Shown: positions 18,681-29,029, numbered from the stretch's first letter. The stretch: 64,000 nucleotides of DNA from Pelagimonas sp. (GCA_025210345.1 JAOARX010000035.1:124001-188000), one strand, 5' to 3'. Notes: generated from the letters alone by a model not told the origin. Translations and numbers: made by a program.

Positions 18681-20840
18681 TTATGAGAAAGTTTCAGCAA
18701 AGCTGCCGCGATAGAGGGTGCGCAGCTCGTCCAGAGGGACTTCGGATTTGCCGAATTTGACCGTGTCGCCAGCGAATTTGCCAACCGAGGTGATGGTCAC
18801 CCCAGCCTGTCCCGCCGCCATCATCAGGGCTTCGGCCTGATCAAAGTTGCAGGCGATCAGGTAACGGCCCTGATCTTCCCCAAACAGCGTGCCGGTGTCA
18901 TCGCTGTCCAGCTGGACACCGACGTTCGAGGCCTCGGCCATTTCAAACGCCGCCATGGCCAGACCGCCATCGGCCAGATCGGTACAGGATTTGATGAAAT
19001 CGCGGTTGTCGCGGATGAATTCACCGTTGCGCTTTTCCGCGGCCAGATCAACCGCCGGCGCATCGCCGTCTTCGCGGTTAAAGACCTCGGCCAGCAGCGC
19101 GGATTGACCCACGTGACCCTCCATGTCCCCGACCAGCAGGGCCACATGACCTTCGCGGGCGTAATCCAGGATGGGCTCTTCGTCGGCTTTGATCAGACCC
19201 ACGGCACCGATGGTTGGCGTGGGCAGAATGCCCTGGCCGTCGGTTTCGTTGTAAAGCGAGACATTGCCGGAAACGATCGGCATATCCAGCGCCGCGCAGG
19301 CCTGGCCGATGCCGTCCAGCGCGCCCACGAATTGGCCCATGATTTCGGGCTTTTCCGGGTTGCCAAAGTTCAGGTTGTCGGTGGTCGCCAGCGGCAGCGC
19401 CCCCATGGCGGTCAGGTTGCGATAGGCTTCGGCCACCGCCTGTTTGCCGCCTTCAACCGGATTTGCCTTGACGTAACGAGGGGTTACGTCGCTGGTAAAG
19501 GCCAGTTTCTTGTCGGTGCCATGCACGCGGATCACACCCGCGCCAAAGCCCGGCACGCGCATGGTGTCGGCCATGACCTGGCTGTCATATTGTTCATAGA
19601 TCCATTCGCGCGAAGAATAGTTCGGGCTGCTCAGCAGGATCTTGAGCGCATCGACCGGGTCGACCTGTGGCACCTCTTCGAGCTGTTCAGCCTGCGGGGT
19701 GGGCACCCAGGGGCGATCATATTCCGGTGCTGCCGACGACAGCTTGGACAGCGGCATGTCGGCTTTGACTTCGCCGTTGTGTACGATCAGGAAACGGTCT
19801 TCGGGGATGGTTTCCCCGACGATGGCAAAGTCCAGATCCCATTTTTCGAACACGGCGCGGGCCTCGGCCTCTTTTGAGGGGTCCAGCACCATCAACATGC
19901 GCTCTTGGGATTCAGACAGCATCATTTCATAGGCTGTCATGTTCTCTTCGCGCTGCGGCACGTTTTCGAGATCAAGACGCACGCCCAACTCGCCCTTGTC
20001 ACCCATTTCCACGGCCGAGCAGGTCAGGCCCGCCGCACCCATATCCTGGATCGAGATCACCGCACCGGTCTGCATCAGCTCCAGCGTCGCCTCCATCAGG
20101 CGCTTTTCGGTGAAAGGGTCGCCGACCTGAACGGTGGGACGTTTTTCTTCGATGGTTTCGTCGAATTCGGCCGAGGCCATGGTCGCGCCACCAACACCGT
20201 CCCGCCCGGTTTTCGCACCCAGGTAGACCACCGGACGCCCAACGCCTGAGGCCGCCGAATAAAAGATCTTGTCCGCATCGGCCAGACCCGCGGCAAAGGC
20301 GTTCACCAGACAGTTGCCGTTATAGGCGGTGTGGAATCGGACTTCGCCACCGACGGTCGGAACACCAAATGCGTTGCCATAAGATCCGATGCCTTCGACC
20401 ACGCCATGCACCAGCTGACGGGTTTTGGCGTGGTCCTTTTCACCAAAGCTCAGCGCGTTCATCGCCGCTACGGGCCGCGCGCCCATGGTGAAGACATCGC
20501 GCAAAATGCCCCCCACGCCAGTGGCTGCGCCCTGATGGGGTTCGATGTAGGAGGGGTGGTTGTGGCTTTCCATTTTGAAAACCACCGCCTGGCCGTCACC
20601 AATATCCACAACACCGGCGTTTTCGCCGGGACCACAGATGACCTGCGGGCCAGTGGTGGGCAGCTTTTTCAGGTGGATTTTCGAGGACTTGTAAGAGCAG
20701 TGTTCGTTCCACATGGCCGAGAAGATCCCCAACTCGGTGAAGGTGGGTTCACGGCCCATGATTTCCAGGATGCGCTCGTATTCGTCGGGCTTGATCCCAT
20801 GCGCTTCAATCAACTCGGTGGTGATGGCCGGCTCTTGCAT
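18681..20840 (-). CDS. purL: Phosphoribosylformylglycinamidine synthase II
   Basis: A 719-residue small-form PurL, which makes FGAM from FGAR, ATP and glutamine-derived ammonia with PurS and PurQ (not in the window). Characteristic blocks are [35 protein letters not shown] and [16 protein letters not shown]. The start is ATG 20840, 120 bp inside the longest reading, where the conserved N-terminus begins ([15 protein letters not shown]); ATG 20855 is an alternative. The length is typical for alphaproteobacterial PurL. Confidence 0.96.
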   Translation of the reverse strand: MQEPAITTELIEAHGIKPDEYERILEIMGREPTFTELGIFSAMWNEHCSYKSSKIHLKKLPTTGPQVICGPGENAGVVDIGDGQAVVFKMESHNHPSYIEPHQGAATGVGGILRDVFTMGARPVAAMNALSFGEKDHAKTRQLVHGVVEGIGSYGNAFGVPTVGGEVRFHTAYNGNCLVNAFAAGLADADKIFYSAASGVGRPVVYLGAKTGRDGVGGATMASAEFDETIEEKRPTVQVGDPFTEKRLMEATLELMQTGAVISIQDMGAAGLTCSAVEMGDKGELGVRLDLENVPQREENMTAYEMMLSESQERMLMVLDPSKEAEARAVFEKWDLDFAIVGETIPEDRFLIVHNGEVKADMPLSKLSSAAPEYDRPWVPTPQAEQLEEVPQVDPVDALKILLSSPNYSSREWIYEQYDSQVMADTMRVPGFGAGVIRVHGTDKKLAFTSDVTPRYVKANPVEGGKQAVAEAYRNLTAMGALPLATTDNLNFGNPEKPEIMGQFVGALDGIGQACAALDMPIVSGNVSLYNETDGQGILPTPTIGAVGLIKADEEPILDYAREGHVALLVGDMEGHVGQSALLAEVFNREDGDAPAVDLAAEKRNGEFIRDNRDFIKSCTDLADGGLAMAAFEMAEASNVGVQLDSDDTGTLFGEDQGRYLIACNFDQAEALMMAAGQAGVTITSVGKFAGDTVKFGKSEVPLDELRTLYRGSFAETFS

Positions 20841-21173
20841 CCCTTGATCCCTCATGTGGCAGCGTTGCGCGCTCTTTACGCCATGAGGCGCGCGGGGGGA
20901 AGAGGGGATGCGTGACGGGATGTCGCTGGGGAAGGCGATTGCCAAACCGCTGCGCACTATGAGGCGCGCAGTTACGCGCAGTTATCTGAGGACCGTTGAT
21001 CAAGCGCCGCCTCGTGCTGAATGCCGGTCTCTCTTGATCCGCCAGCTTGGATCGGAGCGCCCTGGTTCGTGTTCTCAGCCTGCCATTCGCCGGTCGATCC
21101 GGATTACAGCGCGAAATTTGCCGGTGTTGGTGCGGGGGCCAAAGGCGGCCTCATAACTGTCTGTCTGACCTTT
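20841..21173. other. Intergenic stretch upstream of purL, no gene recognised
   Basis: 333 bp separate purL from the DUF6151 gene. Short readings occur on both strands, but none has convincing codon use or a ribosome site. The visible structure is an exact tandem repeat of CGCGCAGTTA (20965-20974 and 20975-20984) and two copies of ATGAGGCGCGC about 75 bp apart. I see no riboswitch-like fold. The stretch should hold the purL promoter. Confidence 0.4.
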
Positions 21174-21743
21174 CTAGCGTCGCAAACTGGCGATCCGGCG
21201 CTCTTCCCTGGTGAGCACTGTGGGGTGGATCACCGGTTCTCCCGCGTCGGTGAAAAAGGGCGAGGCGCGGCGGCCTGACAAAATGGCTCGGGCCGCGCGG
21301 ATCAGGATGCCCCAGCCCGCCGCGGCAAAGCCGGTTTGCTTGCGCCCGGATGTGCCTTTGTCGGTATGGGCATGGCAAATGACCGGCCCCAGGCGGGGGT
21401 CTTCGCCCTTCAGGGGCAGCCCGACAAAGGGCAGGGTGGCTTTGGACAGGGTGTTGGCCACTGGGGTTTTGCAGCAGCTTGTATAATACCGCATCATGCC
21501 ATTTGGGCCCAGGCGTTGCAGAGCCAGGTTTTCGTGACCCTTGATGAGAGTCACCGCATCGGGCGTGGTTTGATAGATATAGGTGCCCCCGTCATGCAAC
21601 AGATCCACGCGGTCCAGGTGGCGCAGATGCGCCTGGCAATCGGTGCAATAGCAGACCACCTGGCTGCCCTTGGCGGTCTTTGAAACCTGCCATTCGGTCT
21701 GGCCGCAATCGCATGAAAACCCATGTGCTGAATCATATGCCAT
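21174..21743 (-). CDS. DUF6151-family protein (GFA-like zinc fold)
   Basis: A 189-residue protein with zinc-ligand pairs typical of the glutathione-dependent-formaldehyde-activating (GFA) fold: FSCDCG near residue 10, CYCTDCQAHLRHL near 31, and YTSCCKTPVANT near 92. Such proteins bind structural zinc through Cys clusters; enzymatic roles are mostly unproven. ATG 21743 has AGGA upstream and lies 1 bp after the stop of the DUF454 gene, so the two form an operon. Confidence 0.82.
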   Translation of the reverse strand: MAYDSAHGFSCDCGQTEWQVSKTAKGSQVVCYCTDCQAHLRHLDRVDLLHDGGTYIYQTTPDAVTLIKGHENLALQRLGPNGMMRYYTSCCKTPVANTLSKATLPFVGLPLKGEDPRLGPVICHAHTDKGTSGRKQTGFAAAGWGILIRAARAILSGRRASPFFTDAGEPVIHPTVLTREERRIASLRR

Positions 21744-21744
21744 A

Positions 21745-22149
21745 TCAGGTGTCCTTTTGTTTGTTGCTGGGCGTGTCAGGGCGGGTCAGCACATACAGCG
21801 ATGCGCCCCCCATACAGACGGCCTGGATGATCAGGATCTTGACAGAAAGCCCCAACACGAGACTAAGGAGAAAGGTGGCCGCCATCATAACCACCGCCAG
21901 CCCTTTGTAACGCGGGGCGATCGCGCCGGTTTCTTCCCATTCGACGATGGGCGGGCCAAAGGTGGGGTGGTGTTCCAGCCAATGGCGCAATCTGGGAGAC
22001 CCCTTGCCAAAGCAAAAGGCGGCCAGGATCACCAGCGGTGTGGTGGGCAATAGCGGCAGAAAGGCTCCGATCAGACCCAAGAGCAGGCTGACACCCCCCA
22101 ACACGGCCCAGATGGGATTGGAAATCCAGCGTGGCGGCATGTCGGACAT
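21745..22149 (-). CDS. YbaN-like DUF454 inner-membrane protein
   Basis: A 134-residue membrane protein. The first hairpin, WAVLGGVSLLLGLIGAFLPLLPTTPLVILAAFCFGKGSPRL, is the hallmark of the YbaN/DUF454 family, followed by a short cytoplasmic loop (HHPTFGPPIVEWEETGAI) and two more membrane segments. Function is unknown. It precedes the DUF6151 gene by 1 bp. A Rho-independent terminator lies 100 bp upstream on the same strand, so its own promoter must be in between or its leader must be read through. Confidence 0.87.
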   Translation of the reverse strand: MSDMPPRWISNPIWAVLGGVSLLLGLIGAFLPLLPTTPLVILAAFCFGKGSPRLRHWLEHHPTFGPPIVEWEETGAIAPRYKGLAVVMMAATFLLSLVLGLSVKILIIQAVCMGGASLYVLTRPDTPSNKQKDT

Positions 22150-22247
22150 GTGAAAACCCTGTCTTGAACGGATGCGCTTAACCTAGGGCGTTCTTGTCGG
22201 GAATGTCAGGGGGAACCTATGATTCAGGACAAAAAAGGGGCGGAAAG

Positions 22248-22274
22248 AAAAAAGGCCGAGCACAAAGCTCGGCC
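22248..22274 (-). terminator. Rho-independent terminator (minus strand)
   Basis: An 8-bp GC-rich stem (GGCCGAGC / GCTCGGCC) with a 5-nt loop is followed on the minus strand by TTTTTT. No coding gene ends here, which is why a small RNA is proposed. Confidence 0.8.
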
Positions 22275-22329
22275 GAAGTCCAACAGGGAGGTATGAAGAT
22301 GATCGGCAAATGTGCGTTTCATCACTCAT
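22248..22329 (-). ncRNA. Candidate small RNA or attenuated leader upstream of the DUF454 gene
   Basis: On the minus strand a possible promoter (TTGAAC 22359-22364, 17-bp spacer, TATTTG 22336-22341) is followed by about 80 nt ending in a strong terminator: GGCCGAGC stem, 5-nt loop, GCTCGGCC (22254-22274), then six T (22253-22248). Just before the terminator is ACCTCCC, complementary to a Shine-Dalgarno sequence, in a region likely to be unpaired. This build is typical of CU-motif small RNAs in alphaproteobacteria. No protein is evident. Confidence 0.45.
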
Positions 22330-22468
22330 GAAACTCAAATAGTAGGCGGTTTTGAATCGTTCAAGGATTATCATGCTGCAGTAGCAGCATTTCCGTTATG
22401 CGTGGTTTGCATACCACATTCGGCAACACGCTACCGAGATGGGGGGCGGTTTGCCTACGTCCGGGTGC

Positions 22469-22495
22469 ACAAGGTTTTTCCGAAAAAACCTTTGT
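22469..22495. repeat. Imperfect palindrome downstream of the LysR gene
   Basis: ACAAGGTTTTT and GAAAAAACCTTTGT form a long hairpin about 75 bp after the stop of the LysR gene (minus strand). It may end that transcript; the T-run is inside the stem rather than after it. The rest of 22275-22569 holds one more short imperfect palindrome (22402-22417) and no gene. Confidence 0.45.
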
Positions 22496-22569
22496 AGGGT
22501 CGCTGCCCCGTCTGCGCAGGCCCAGGCGTATCTGCCCCGGTGTCTTTGCATACAGGCGAAAGCAGAGGT

Positions 22570-23475
22570 CTATGTCGATCCAAGCGCACGCAGGGATTTG
22601 CGGTGGGCGATGATTTCATCCTGAACGAAGTCGCGGAAAGCCGCGACGCGTTTGGATTGCCGGAGCTCTTCCGGATAGGCCAGAAAAACGGGCACCTCGC
22701 CAGATTCAACCTCGGGCAGGACGCGCGTCACAGAGGGAAAATCTTCGATGATATAATCGGGCAGCACCCCGATCCCAAGATGCGACAGAACCCCCTGCAA
22801 TACGCCAAAATAGTTGTTCACCGTCAGCATGCTTTTGACATCATATGTATAGAGCATCTGGATCAAATTGCTGCCCGCGGCCACCTGAGCGGCGGTGGAT
22901 TTCTGGCAGATCAGACGATGTCCGGCAATGTCTTCAAGGGTTTGCGGGGTGCCGTATTGTTCGAGATACTCGGGCGTCGCATATAGGCGCATCCGCACGG
23001 TCATGAGCTTTTTGCGGATCAGATCTGCCTGTGAGGGCTCCTTCATGCGAATGGCGACATCGGCCTCGCGCATGGGAAGATCCAGCACGCGCTCTTCGAG
23101 CATCAGATCGATATTCAGATCTGGGTATTTTTCATAAAGCTTGGCCAGACGCGGGGCCAGCCAGATCACCCCGAACCCTTGGGTCGTGGTGACTTTGAGT
23201 TCGCCAAAGACCTCTTCTTCGCTGTCGCGGATGCGGGCCGTTGCGGCGTCGATGCGCTTGAGCATGGCCTGCGTGGCATCAAACAGCAACTCGCCTTGTT
23301 CGGTCAGGATCAGCCCGCGCGCATGGCGATGAAACAGGGTGGTGGTCAGCGATTCTTCAAGGGCGCGGATCTGACGCGACACGGCGGATTGCGACAGGTG
23401 CAAGGCATCGCCCGCATGGGTCAGGCTGCCCGCATCGGCCACCGCATGAAAAATTCTAAGCTTGTCCCAGTCCAT
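22570..23475 (-). CDS. LysR-family transcriptional regulator
   Basis: A 301-residue LysR regulator: winged helix at residues 1-60 (IFHAVADAGSLTHAGDALHLSQSAVSRQIRALEE), linker helix, then a periplasmic-binding-like effector domain. It is divergent from the indolepyruvate oxidoreductase gene with 167 bp between starts, the classic arrangement for a LysR regulator and its target, so it probably controls that gene and itself. The effector may be an aromatic 2-oxoacid or related compound (inference). Confidence 0.9.
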   Translation of the reverse strand: MDWDKLRIFHAVADAGSLTHAGDALHLSQSAVSRQIRALEESLTTTLFHRHARGLILTEQGELLFDATQAMLKRIDAATARIRDSEEEVFGELKVTTTQGFGVIWLAPRLAKLYEKYPDLNIDLMLEERVLDLPMREADVAIRMKEPSQADLIRKKLMTVRMRLYATPEYLEQYGTPQTLEDIAGHRLICQKSTAAQVAAGSNLIQMLYTYDVKSMLTVNNYFGVLQGVLSHLGIGVLPDYIIEDFPSVTRVLPEVESGEVPVFLAYPEELRQSKRVAAFRDFVQDEIIAHRKSLRALGST

Positions 23476-23642
23476 ATCCGCGAATCTCGTTTTCCCAAGG
23501 GGTTATCGGCTGTCTCACCGTTTATACGCTAACAGATTCGACGCACAGGGGGCAAAATTATCGAAAATTCCCTATACGGGTCAGCAATTGTGACCTATAT
23601 TGAGTGTACCCCGTGACAATCTCATGACGTTGGGAGGCGAAT

Positions 23643-26600
23643 ATGAGCGTGCATCAGGTAACACTCGACGACCGGTTTGATCTGTCCAAGGACAGTGTTT
23701 TGCTCAATGGCACGCAGGCGTTGGTGCGCTTGATGCTGATGCAGCAGGCGCGTGACGCGCAGGCCGGGCTGAACACGGCGGGCTATTGCACGGGGTATCG
23801 CGGCTCGCCGCTGGGGGCGGTGGACATGCAGATGCGCCGGGCGGATCGCCACCTGAAGGCCGCGAACATCCGCTTCGAAGAGGGGTTGAACGAAGACCTC
23901 GCGGCCACCGCAATCTGGGGCGCGCAGCAGGCCGAGATGCGCGGCACGGGCAAATATGACGGGGTGTTCGGCCTGTGGTACGGCAAGGGGCCGGGGGTGG
24001 ATCGTTCGGGGGATGTCATGCGACATGCCAATATGGCGGGCACCTCGCAACATGGCGGTGTCCTGATGGCCATGGGGGATGATCACACCGGGGAAAGCAG
24101 CACCGTGTTGCACCAGTCCGAATGGGCGCTGGTCGATGCCTATATGCCGATTGTGTCGCCCGCGGGGGTGCAGGAAATTCTGGACTACGGGCTGTATGGC
24201 TATGCGCTGTCGCGCTTTGCCGGTGTCTGGGTTGGTCTCAAGACAATGAAAGACACGGTCGAAGCCACGGCGGTTGTCGATGGGCGCCCCGATCGGATGC
24301 AATTTGTCACGCCTGACTTTGACATGCCTGAGGGCGGGTTGAACATTCGCGCCGTTGATACACCGACCGAACAAGAAACCCGCATGATCAGCTATAAACG
24401 CTATGCGGCCGAGGCGTTTTCGCACGCCAACAAGATGGATCGCCGCATGTGGGGCAAGCCGGGCGCCAAGATCGGCTTTGTCGCGGCGGGCAAGAACTGG
24501 CTGGATCTGCTGCATGCCTTTTCCCTGCTGGGGATTGACGAACCCGAGGCCGAGCGCCTTGGCATCACCACCTATAAGGTGGGGCAGGTCTTTCCGTTGG
24601 ATATGAAGGGGTTCACCGATTGGGCCGAGGGGCTTGATCTGATCGTGATCGTCGAAGAAAAGCGCAAGCTGATCGAGGTGCAGGTCAAGGAAGCGATCTT
24701 TGACGACCGGCGCGGGCGCCGGGTCTATGGCTGGTTCAAAGGCGGCGCGGGTGCGATGGGGCGCGAAAAGCTGTTCCCCACCCGGGGGGCGCTTGACCCC
24801 ACATGGATCGCGCAAAAGCTGGGTGAGATCCTGATCGAAGAAGGGCGCGGCACCGATGGGATCCGCGCGGGGCTGGAGGCGGTGCTGGACAGCACGCGCG
24901 CCGACAACGCACAAGACATCACCGCGCGTTTGCCGTGGTACTGTTCGGGCTGCCCGCACAACACCTCGACCAAGATCCCCGATGGGGCGCGCGGCGGGGC
25001 CGGGATTGGCTGTCACTATATGGTGCAGTGGATGGACCGGAACACGGTCGGCACAACGCATATGGGCGGCGAAGGGGTGAATTGGGTAGGCGAAGCGCCG
25101 TTTTCGACCACCAAGCACATCTTCCAGAATATCGGCGATGGCACCTACAACCATTCGGGGCTTCAGGCGATCCGCGCGGCTTTGGCGGCGGGCACGACCA
25201 TCACCTATAAGGTGCTCTATAACGATGCGGTCGCCATGACCGGGGGGCAGGACAACGAAGGCGGGCTTGATGCCTACCGCATCGCCGATGAGCTGACCGC
25301 CTTTGGCGTGAAACATCTCTTTGTGGTCTATGACGAAAAAGAGGATGTGGATCTGGCGCGCCTGCCCAAGGGCGCGCAGGTTCATGAGCGCGAGATGCTG
25401 GCCAAGGTACAGCGCGATTGTCAGGACATCGACGGGGTCTCGGTCATTTTGTATATCCAGACCTGCGCGGCGGAAAAACGGCGGCGGCGCAAAAAGGGAC
25501 AGTTCCCCGATCCCGATCAGCGGGTGTTCATCAACACCGACATCTGCGAAGGCTGTGGCGACTGCGGTGTGCAGTCGAATTGTGTCTCGATTGTTCCGGT
25601 GGAAACCGAACTGGGCCGCAAACGCGCAATTGATCAGTCCAGCTGCAACAAGGATTTTTCCTGCCTCAAGGGGTTTTGCCCGTCGTTCGTGACGGTTGAG
25701 GGGGCAACCATCAAACGGCCCCAGGCCAAGGCGCTGGATCTGCCGGATTTGCCCGCGCCCACGCTGCCCGTGATCCAGGGGACGTGGAACATGGTCATCA
25801 CCGGCGTCGGCGGCACCGGGGTTGTGACCATAGGTGCGGTGCTGGCGCAGGCGGCGCAGATCGACGGCAAGGGCGCGGGCATGATGGAGATGGCCGGGCT
25901 TGCCCAAAAGGGCGGGGCGGTGCACATCCACCTGCGCCTGGCTGAGCGACCCGAGGATATCAGCGCCGTGCGCGTGGCCATCGGTGAGGCTGACGCGCTG
26001 ATCGGCGGCGATCTGGTGGTCAGCGCCGGGGCCAAGACTCTTGGCCTGACCCGCACGGGGCGCACCGGCGCGGTGGTCAACAGCCATGAAATCGTGACCG
26101 GAGACTTTACCCGCAATCCCGATTTCCACATGCCGGGGGACCGTTTGCAACTGGCGCTTGAAGCGCGGCTGCAAGAGCGCGTCGCCTTTTTCGATGCCTC
26201 TGAACTGGCGACGGTGGCCATGGGGAACTCGATCTTTTCCAATATGATGATCCTTGGCGCGGCCTGGCAAAAGGGGCTTGTGCCACTGTCGCATGAGGCG
26301 ATTGTGCAGGCGGTGACATTGAATGGCGCGGCGGTGGACCAAAACCTGCGCGCCTTTGAAATCGGCCGATGGGCGATGTTGGATCCGCAGGGGGCGCAGG
26401 CGCTGTTGCCCGAAGAGGCGGCGGATCAACCCAAATCCCTGGCGGAGAAAATCGCCTTTCGCGCCGATTACCTGGTGACGTATCAGGGGCCGCGCCTTGC
26501 GAAACGCTTTCGCAAGCTGGTCGATCCGATTGAGGATGCGACCCTGCAAGAGGCGGTCGCCAAGGGCTATCACAAGCTCTTGTCCTACAAAGACGAATAC

Positions 26601-27062
26601 GAGGTGGCGCGCCTGCTGTTGCAAAGCGAGGACAAAGCCCGCGACGCCTTTGACGGCGATTTCAAACTGTCCTTCCATCTTGCCCCGCCGATCCTGTCCA
26701 AACAGGGGCCCGATGGGCGGCCGATGAAACGCAGATTTGGTCAGGGCAGCCTGTGGATGTTCCGGCTTTTGACGCGGTTCAAAGGGCTGCGGGGCACGCC
26801 GTTTGATCCGTTTGGGCGCACCGCTGAACGGCGGATGGAACGCGCCTGGATCAAGCAATATGAGCGCGATATGCGCACTTGGCTGCCCAAGGCGGACCAG
26901 GTGAATGCCGAGGATCTTCTGGCCCTGGCGGAATTGCCGCTCTCGATCCGGGGCTTTGGCCCGGTCAAGCAGGCCAATGAGGCCAAGGCCGCCAAAACCC
27001 GCGAAGACATTCTGGCGCGGCTGCGCAATCCGCAACATCCCACGGCGATGGCCGCCGAATAG
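23643..27062 (+). CDS. Fused indolepyruvate:ferredoxin oxidoreductase
   Basis: A 1139-residue single-chain 2-oxoacid oxidoreductase, probably acting on aryl pyruvates from aromatic amino-acid breakdown. The alpha-type N-terminal part includes GYRGSPLGAVD (thiamine-diphosphate site); residues about 630-680 carry iron-sulfur Cys clusters (DICEGCGDCG, then SSCNKDFSCLKGFCPSF); the gamma-type domain begins near 720 with ITGVGGTGVVTIGAVLAQAA. In archaea alpha and beta are separate subunits; the fused form is common in Proteobacteria. The start has GGGAGG upstream. A LysR regulator is divergent. Confidence 0.93.
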   Translation: MSVHQVTLDDRFDLSKDSVLLNGTQALVRLMLMQQARDAQAGLNTAGYCTGYRGSPLGAVDMQMRRADRHLKAANIRFEEGLNEDLAATAIWGAQQAEMRGTGKYDGVFGLWYGKGPGVDRSGDVMRHANMAGTSQHGGVLMAMGDDHTGESSTVLHQSEWALVDAYMPIVSPAGVQEILDYGLYGYALSRFAGVWVGLKTMKDTVEATAVVDGRPDRMQFVTPDFDMPEGGLNIRAVDTPTEQETRMISYKRYAAEAFSHANKMDRRMWGKPGAKIGFVAAGKNWLDLLHAFSLLGIDEPEAERLGITTYKVGQVFPLDMKGFTDWAEGLDLIVIVEEKRKLIEVQVKEAIFDDRRGRRVYGWFKGGAGAMGREKLFPTRGALDPTWIAQKLGEILIEEGRGTDGIRAGLEAVLDSTRADNAQDITARLPWYCSGCPHNTSTKIPDGARGGAGIGCHYMVQWMDRNTVGTTHMGGEGVNWVGEAPFSTTKHIFQNIGDGTYNHSGLQAIRAALAAGTTITYKVLYNDAVAMTGGQDNEGGLDAYRIADELTAFGVKHLFVVYDEKEDVDLARLPKGAQVHEREMLAKVQRDCQDIDGVSVILYIQTCAAEKRRRRKKGQFPDPDQRVFINTDICEGCGDCGVQSNCVSIVPVETELGRKRAIDQSSCNKDFSCLKGFCPSFVTVEGATIKRPQAKALDLPDLPAPTLPVIQGTWNMVITGVGGTGVVTIGAVLAQAAQIDGKGAGMMEMAGLAQKGGAVHIHLRLAERPEDISAVRVAIGEADALIGGDLVVSAGAKTLGLTRTGRTGAVVNSHEIVTGDFTRNPDFHMPGDRLQLALEARLQERVAFFDASELATVAMGNSIFSNMMILGAAWQKGLVPLSHEAIVQAVTLNGAAVDQNLRAFEIGRWAMLDPQGAQALLPEEAADQPKSLAEKIAFRADYLVTYQGPRLAKRFRKLVDPIEDATLQEAVAKGYHKLLSYKDEYEVARLLLQSEDKARDAFDGDFKLSFHLAPPILSKQGPDGRPMKRRFGQGSLWMFRLLTRFKGLRGTPFDPFGRTAERRMERAWIKQYERDMRTWLPKADQVNAEDLLALAELPLSIRGFGPVKQANEAKAAKTREDILARLRNPQHPTAMAAE

Positions 27063-27180
27063 TCCCTTGGGGTGGGTGGTCTCTGGCCAGTTGGGGATAA
27101 CCGCAGTACAAGGGACGCAAAGCCCCCACGCGGGCGTACCAACCATGCGCGAACCCCAAATGAACCCCAAGGACCGCCCC

Positions 27181-28086
27181 ATGCCCAACCGGACACCGAA
27201 CCGGCCCTCTGAGCGCCAAGTCGCCCGCGATATTTCCTATGCCTACTCGGCCCAGACCAAGGGGGGGCGGGCATTGATCCGCATGATGGAAAACGCCACC
27301 GGGCGGCTGGGGCTGATCAAGCGTGCGGATGGCTATGCCGAAGAGGTCGCGGGTGGGCGCGATTTCTGGCAAGTCATGGTGGAACGCTATGGGCTGGGGC
27401 TTGAGGTCATGGCCGGATCGCTGGACAACCTGCCCAAGGACGGCCCGCTTGTGGTGATCGCCAACCACCCTTACGGTATTCTGGATGGGTTGATGCTGGG
27501 GCATATCCTGTCGATGGTACGGGGCGATTTTCGCATTCTGGCGCATCGGGTGTTTCGCAAGGCGGAAGAGTTGGACAAGGTGATTTTGCCGATCAGCTTC
27601 GACGAAACCAAAGAGGCGATGAAGCAGAACCTTGAGACCCGCAAAGAGGCGCTGCGCTATCTGGATCAGGGGGGATGCATTGGCGTTTTTCCCGGTGGTA
27701 CGGTTGCCACGGCGGCAAAACCCTTTGGGCGGCCTTTGGATCCGGGGTGGCGTACCTTTACGGCCAAGATGATCGCGAAATCGGGGGCTACCGTGGTGCC
27801 GATCTATTTCGACGGCCATACATCGCGGCTGTTTCAGCTGGCCAGCCACCTGCACTATACCCTGCGGATGGGGCTTTTGATCAAGGAATTCAGGCAACGG
27901 GTGGATACGCCGGTGCGCATCTGTGTGGGGCAACCGATCCCACAGGCGGAAATCAACGCACGCGCCAAGGATGCGCGCGCCATGATGGATTTCTTGCGAA
28001 AAGCGACGTATGAGCTGTCTCCATCACCCGTGAACCCGTCGGCGTTCGGGTTCGAGTTCGAAGAAAAACACAAACCGCGGTCGTAA
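27181..28086 (+). CDS. Lysophospholipid acyltransferase (PlsC family)
   Basis: About 301 residues. The acyltransferase motif I is NHPYGILD (H-x4-D) near residue 96, and motif III GVFPGGTVATA replaces the usual FPEGTR with GG. It probably acylates a lysophospholipid or lyso-ornithine lipid at the inner membrane. I start at ATG 27181, with AAGGA 9 bp upstream; in-frame ATGs at 27145 and 27160 are possible. It follows the oxidoreductase gene by about 120 bp and precedes murI. Confidence 0.83.
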   Translation: MPNRTPNRPSERQVARDISYAYSAQTKGGRALIRMMENATGRLGLIKRADGYAEEVAGGRDFWQVMVERYGLGLEVMAGSLDNLPKDGPLVVIANHPYGILDGLMLGHILSMVRGDFRILAHRVFRKAEELDKVILPISFDETKEAMKQNLETRKEALRYLDQGGCIGVFPGGTVATAAKPFGRPLDPGWRTFTAKMIAKSGATVVPIYFDGHTSRLFQLASHLHYTLRMGLLIKEFRQRVDTPVRICVGQPIPQAEINARAKDARAMMDFLRKATYELSPSPVNPSAFGFEFEEKHKPRS

Positions 28087-28152
28087 TCACAGGCGGGACG
28101 GCCCGGTCTAACAACCACATACCACCCGCGATAGGGCGCAAAGGGGAAAGCC

Positions 28153-28965
28153 ATGGCAGTAGGCGTATTTGATTCCGGTCTGGGGGGGTTGACGGTTCTG
28201 GACGCCGTTGCCCAAAAGTTGCCTGATGTGCCCTTTGCATATTACGCGGACAGCGCCCATGCCCCCTATGGCGTGCGCGACGCGGATGACATCTATGACA
28301 AAACGACCAAGGCGGTTGAACGCCTGTGGGAGGCGGGCTGTGATCTGGTGATCCTGGCGTGTAACACCGCCTCTGCGGCGGCGTTGCGGCGGATGCAGGA
28401 AAGCTGGATCCCCTCTGACAAACGGGTGCTGGGCGTCTTCGTGCCGCTGATCGAAGCCCTTACGGAACGGCAATGGGGCGACAATTCCCCGCCGCGAGAG
28501 GTGGCTGTGGAACATGTGGCCCTGTTTGCGACCCCGGCGACAGTGCGCTCGCGCGCGTTTCAGCGCGAACTGGCGTTTCGCGCCATTGGTGTGGACGTCG
28601 AAGCGCAGGCCTGTGGTGGCTTGGTTGATGCGATCGAAGAGGGTGACATGATCCTGGCCGAGGCGCTGGTGCGCAGCCATGTGGACGCCTTGATGCGCAA
28701 GATGCCTGTCCCCGAAGCGGCGATCCTTGGGTGTACCCATTACCCGCTGATGCGCGATACGTTCCAGGATGCGCTGGGGGCCGGGGTGAAACTGTATAGT
28801 CAGGCGGATCTGGTGGCGGCTTCGCTTGAGGATTATCTCAAGCGCCATCCGGCGATGATCGGGCCGGGGCAGGACAGCCTGTTTCTGACCACCGGCGACC
28901 CGGCCAAGGTGTCGCGCCATGCGACGCAGTTTCTAAAGCGCCAGATCACGTTTGAAGCGGCATGA
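28153..28965 (+). CDS. murI: Glutamate racemase
   Basis: A 270-residue cofactor-independent racemase that supplies D-glutamate for peptidoglycan. The N-terminal [11 protein letters not shown] carries the catalytic Asp/Ser pair; Cys70 ([11 protein letters not shown]) and Cys194 (LGCTHYPLM) are the two catalytic thiols. Length and motif order are complete. AAGGGGAAAG precedes the ATG. It is 66 bp downstream of the acyltransferase and may share its transcript. Confidence 0.96.
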   Translation: MAVGVFDSGLGGLTVLDAVAQKLPDVPFAYYADSAHAPYGVRDADDIYDKTTKAVERLWEAGCDLVILACNTASAAALRRMQESWIPSDKRVLGVFVPLIEALTERQWGDNSPPREVAVEHVALFATPATVRSRAFQRELAFRAIGVDVEAQACGGLVDAIEEGDMILAEALVRSHVDALMRKMPVPEAAILGCTHYPLMRDTFQDALGAGVKLYSQADLVAASLEDYLKRHPAMIGPGQDSLFLTTGDPAKVSRHATQFLKRQITFEAA

Positions 28966-29029
28966 TGCGTGGGGGGCGGGATTGATCCCGGCGTCCCCTT
29001 GCGTTATAGCCCGCTCAAGGAGATCTGAA

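Noticed and set aside
20965-20984. Tandem CGCGCAGTTA repeat as the start of a CRISPR or satellite array
   Set aside because: Only two units with no spacers; probably chance or a small promoter feature.
23622-27188. Very long minus-strand open frame (about 1188 residues) opposite the indolepyruvate oxidoreductase
   Set aside because: It is the antisense shadow of a GC-rich gene: His/Arg/Pro/Gln-rich, no domain, no ribosome site.
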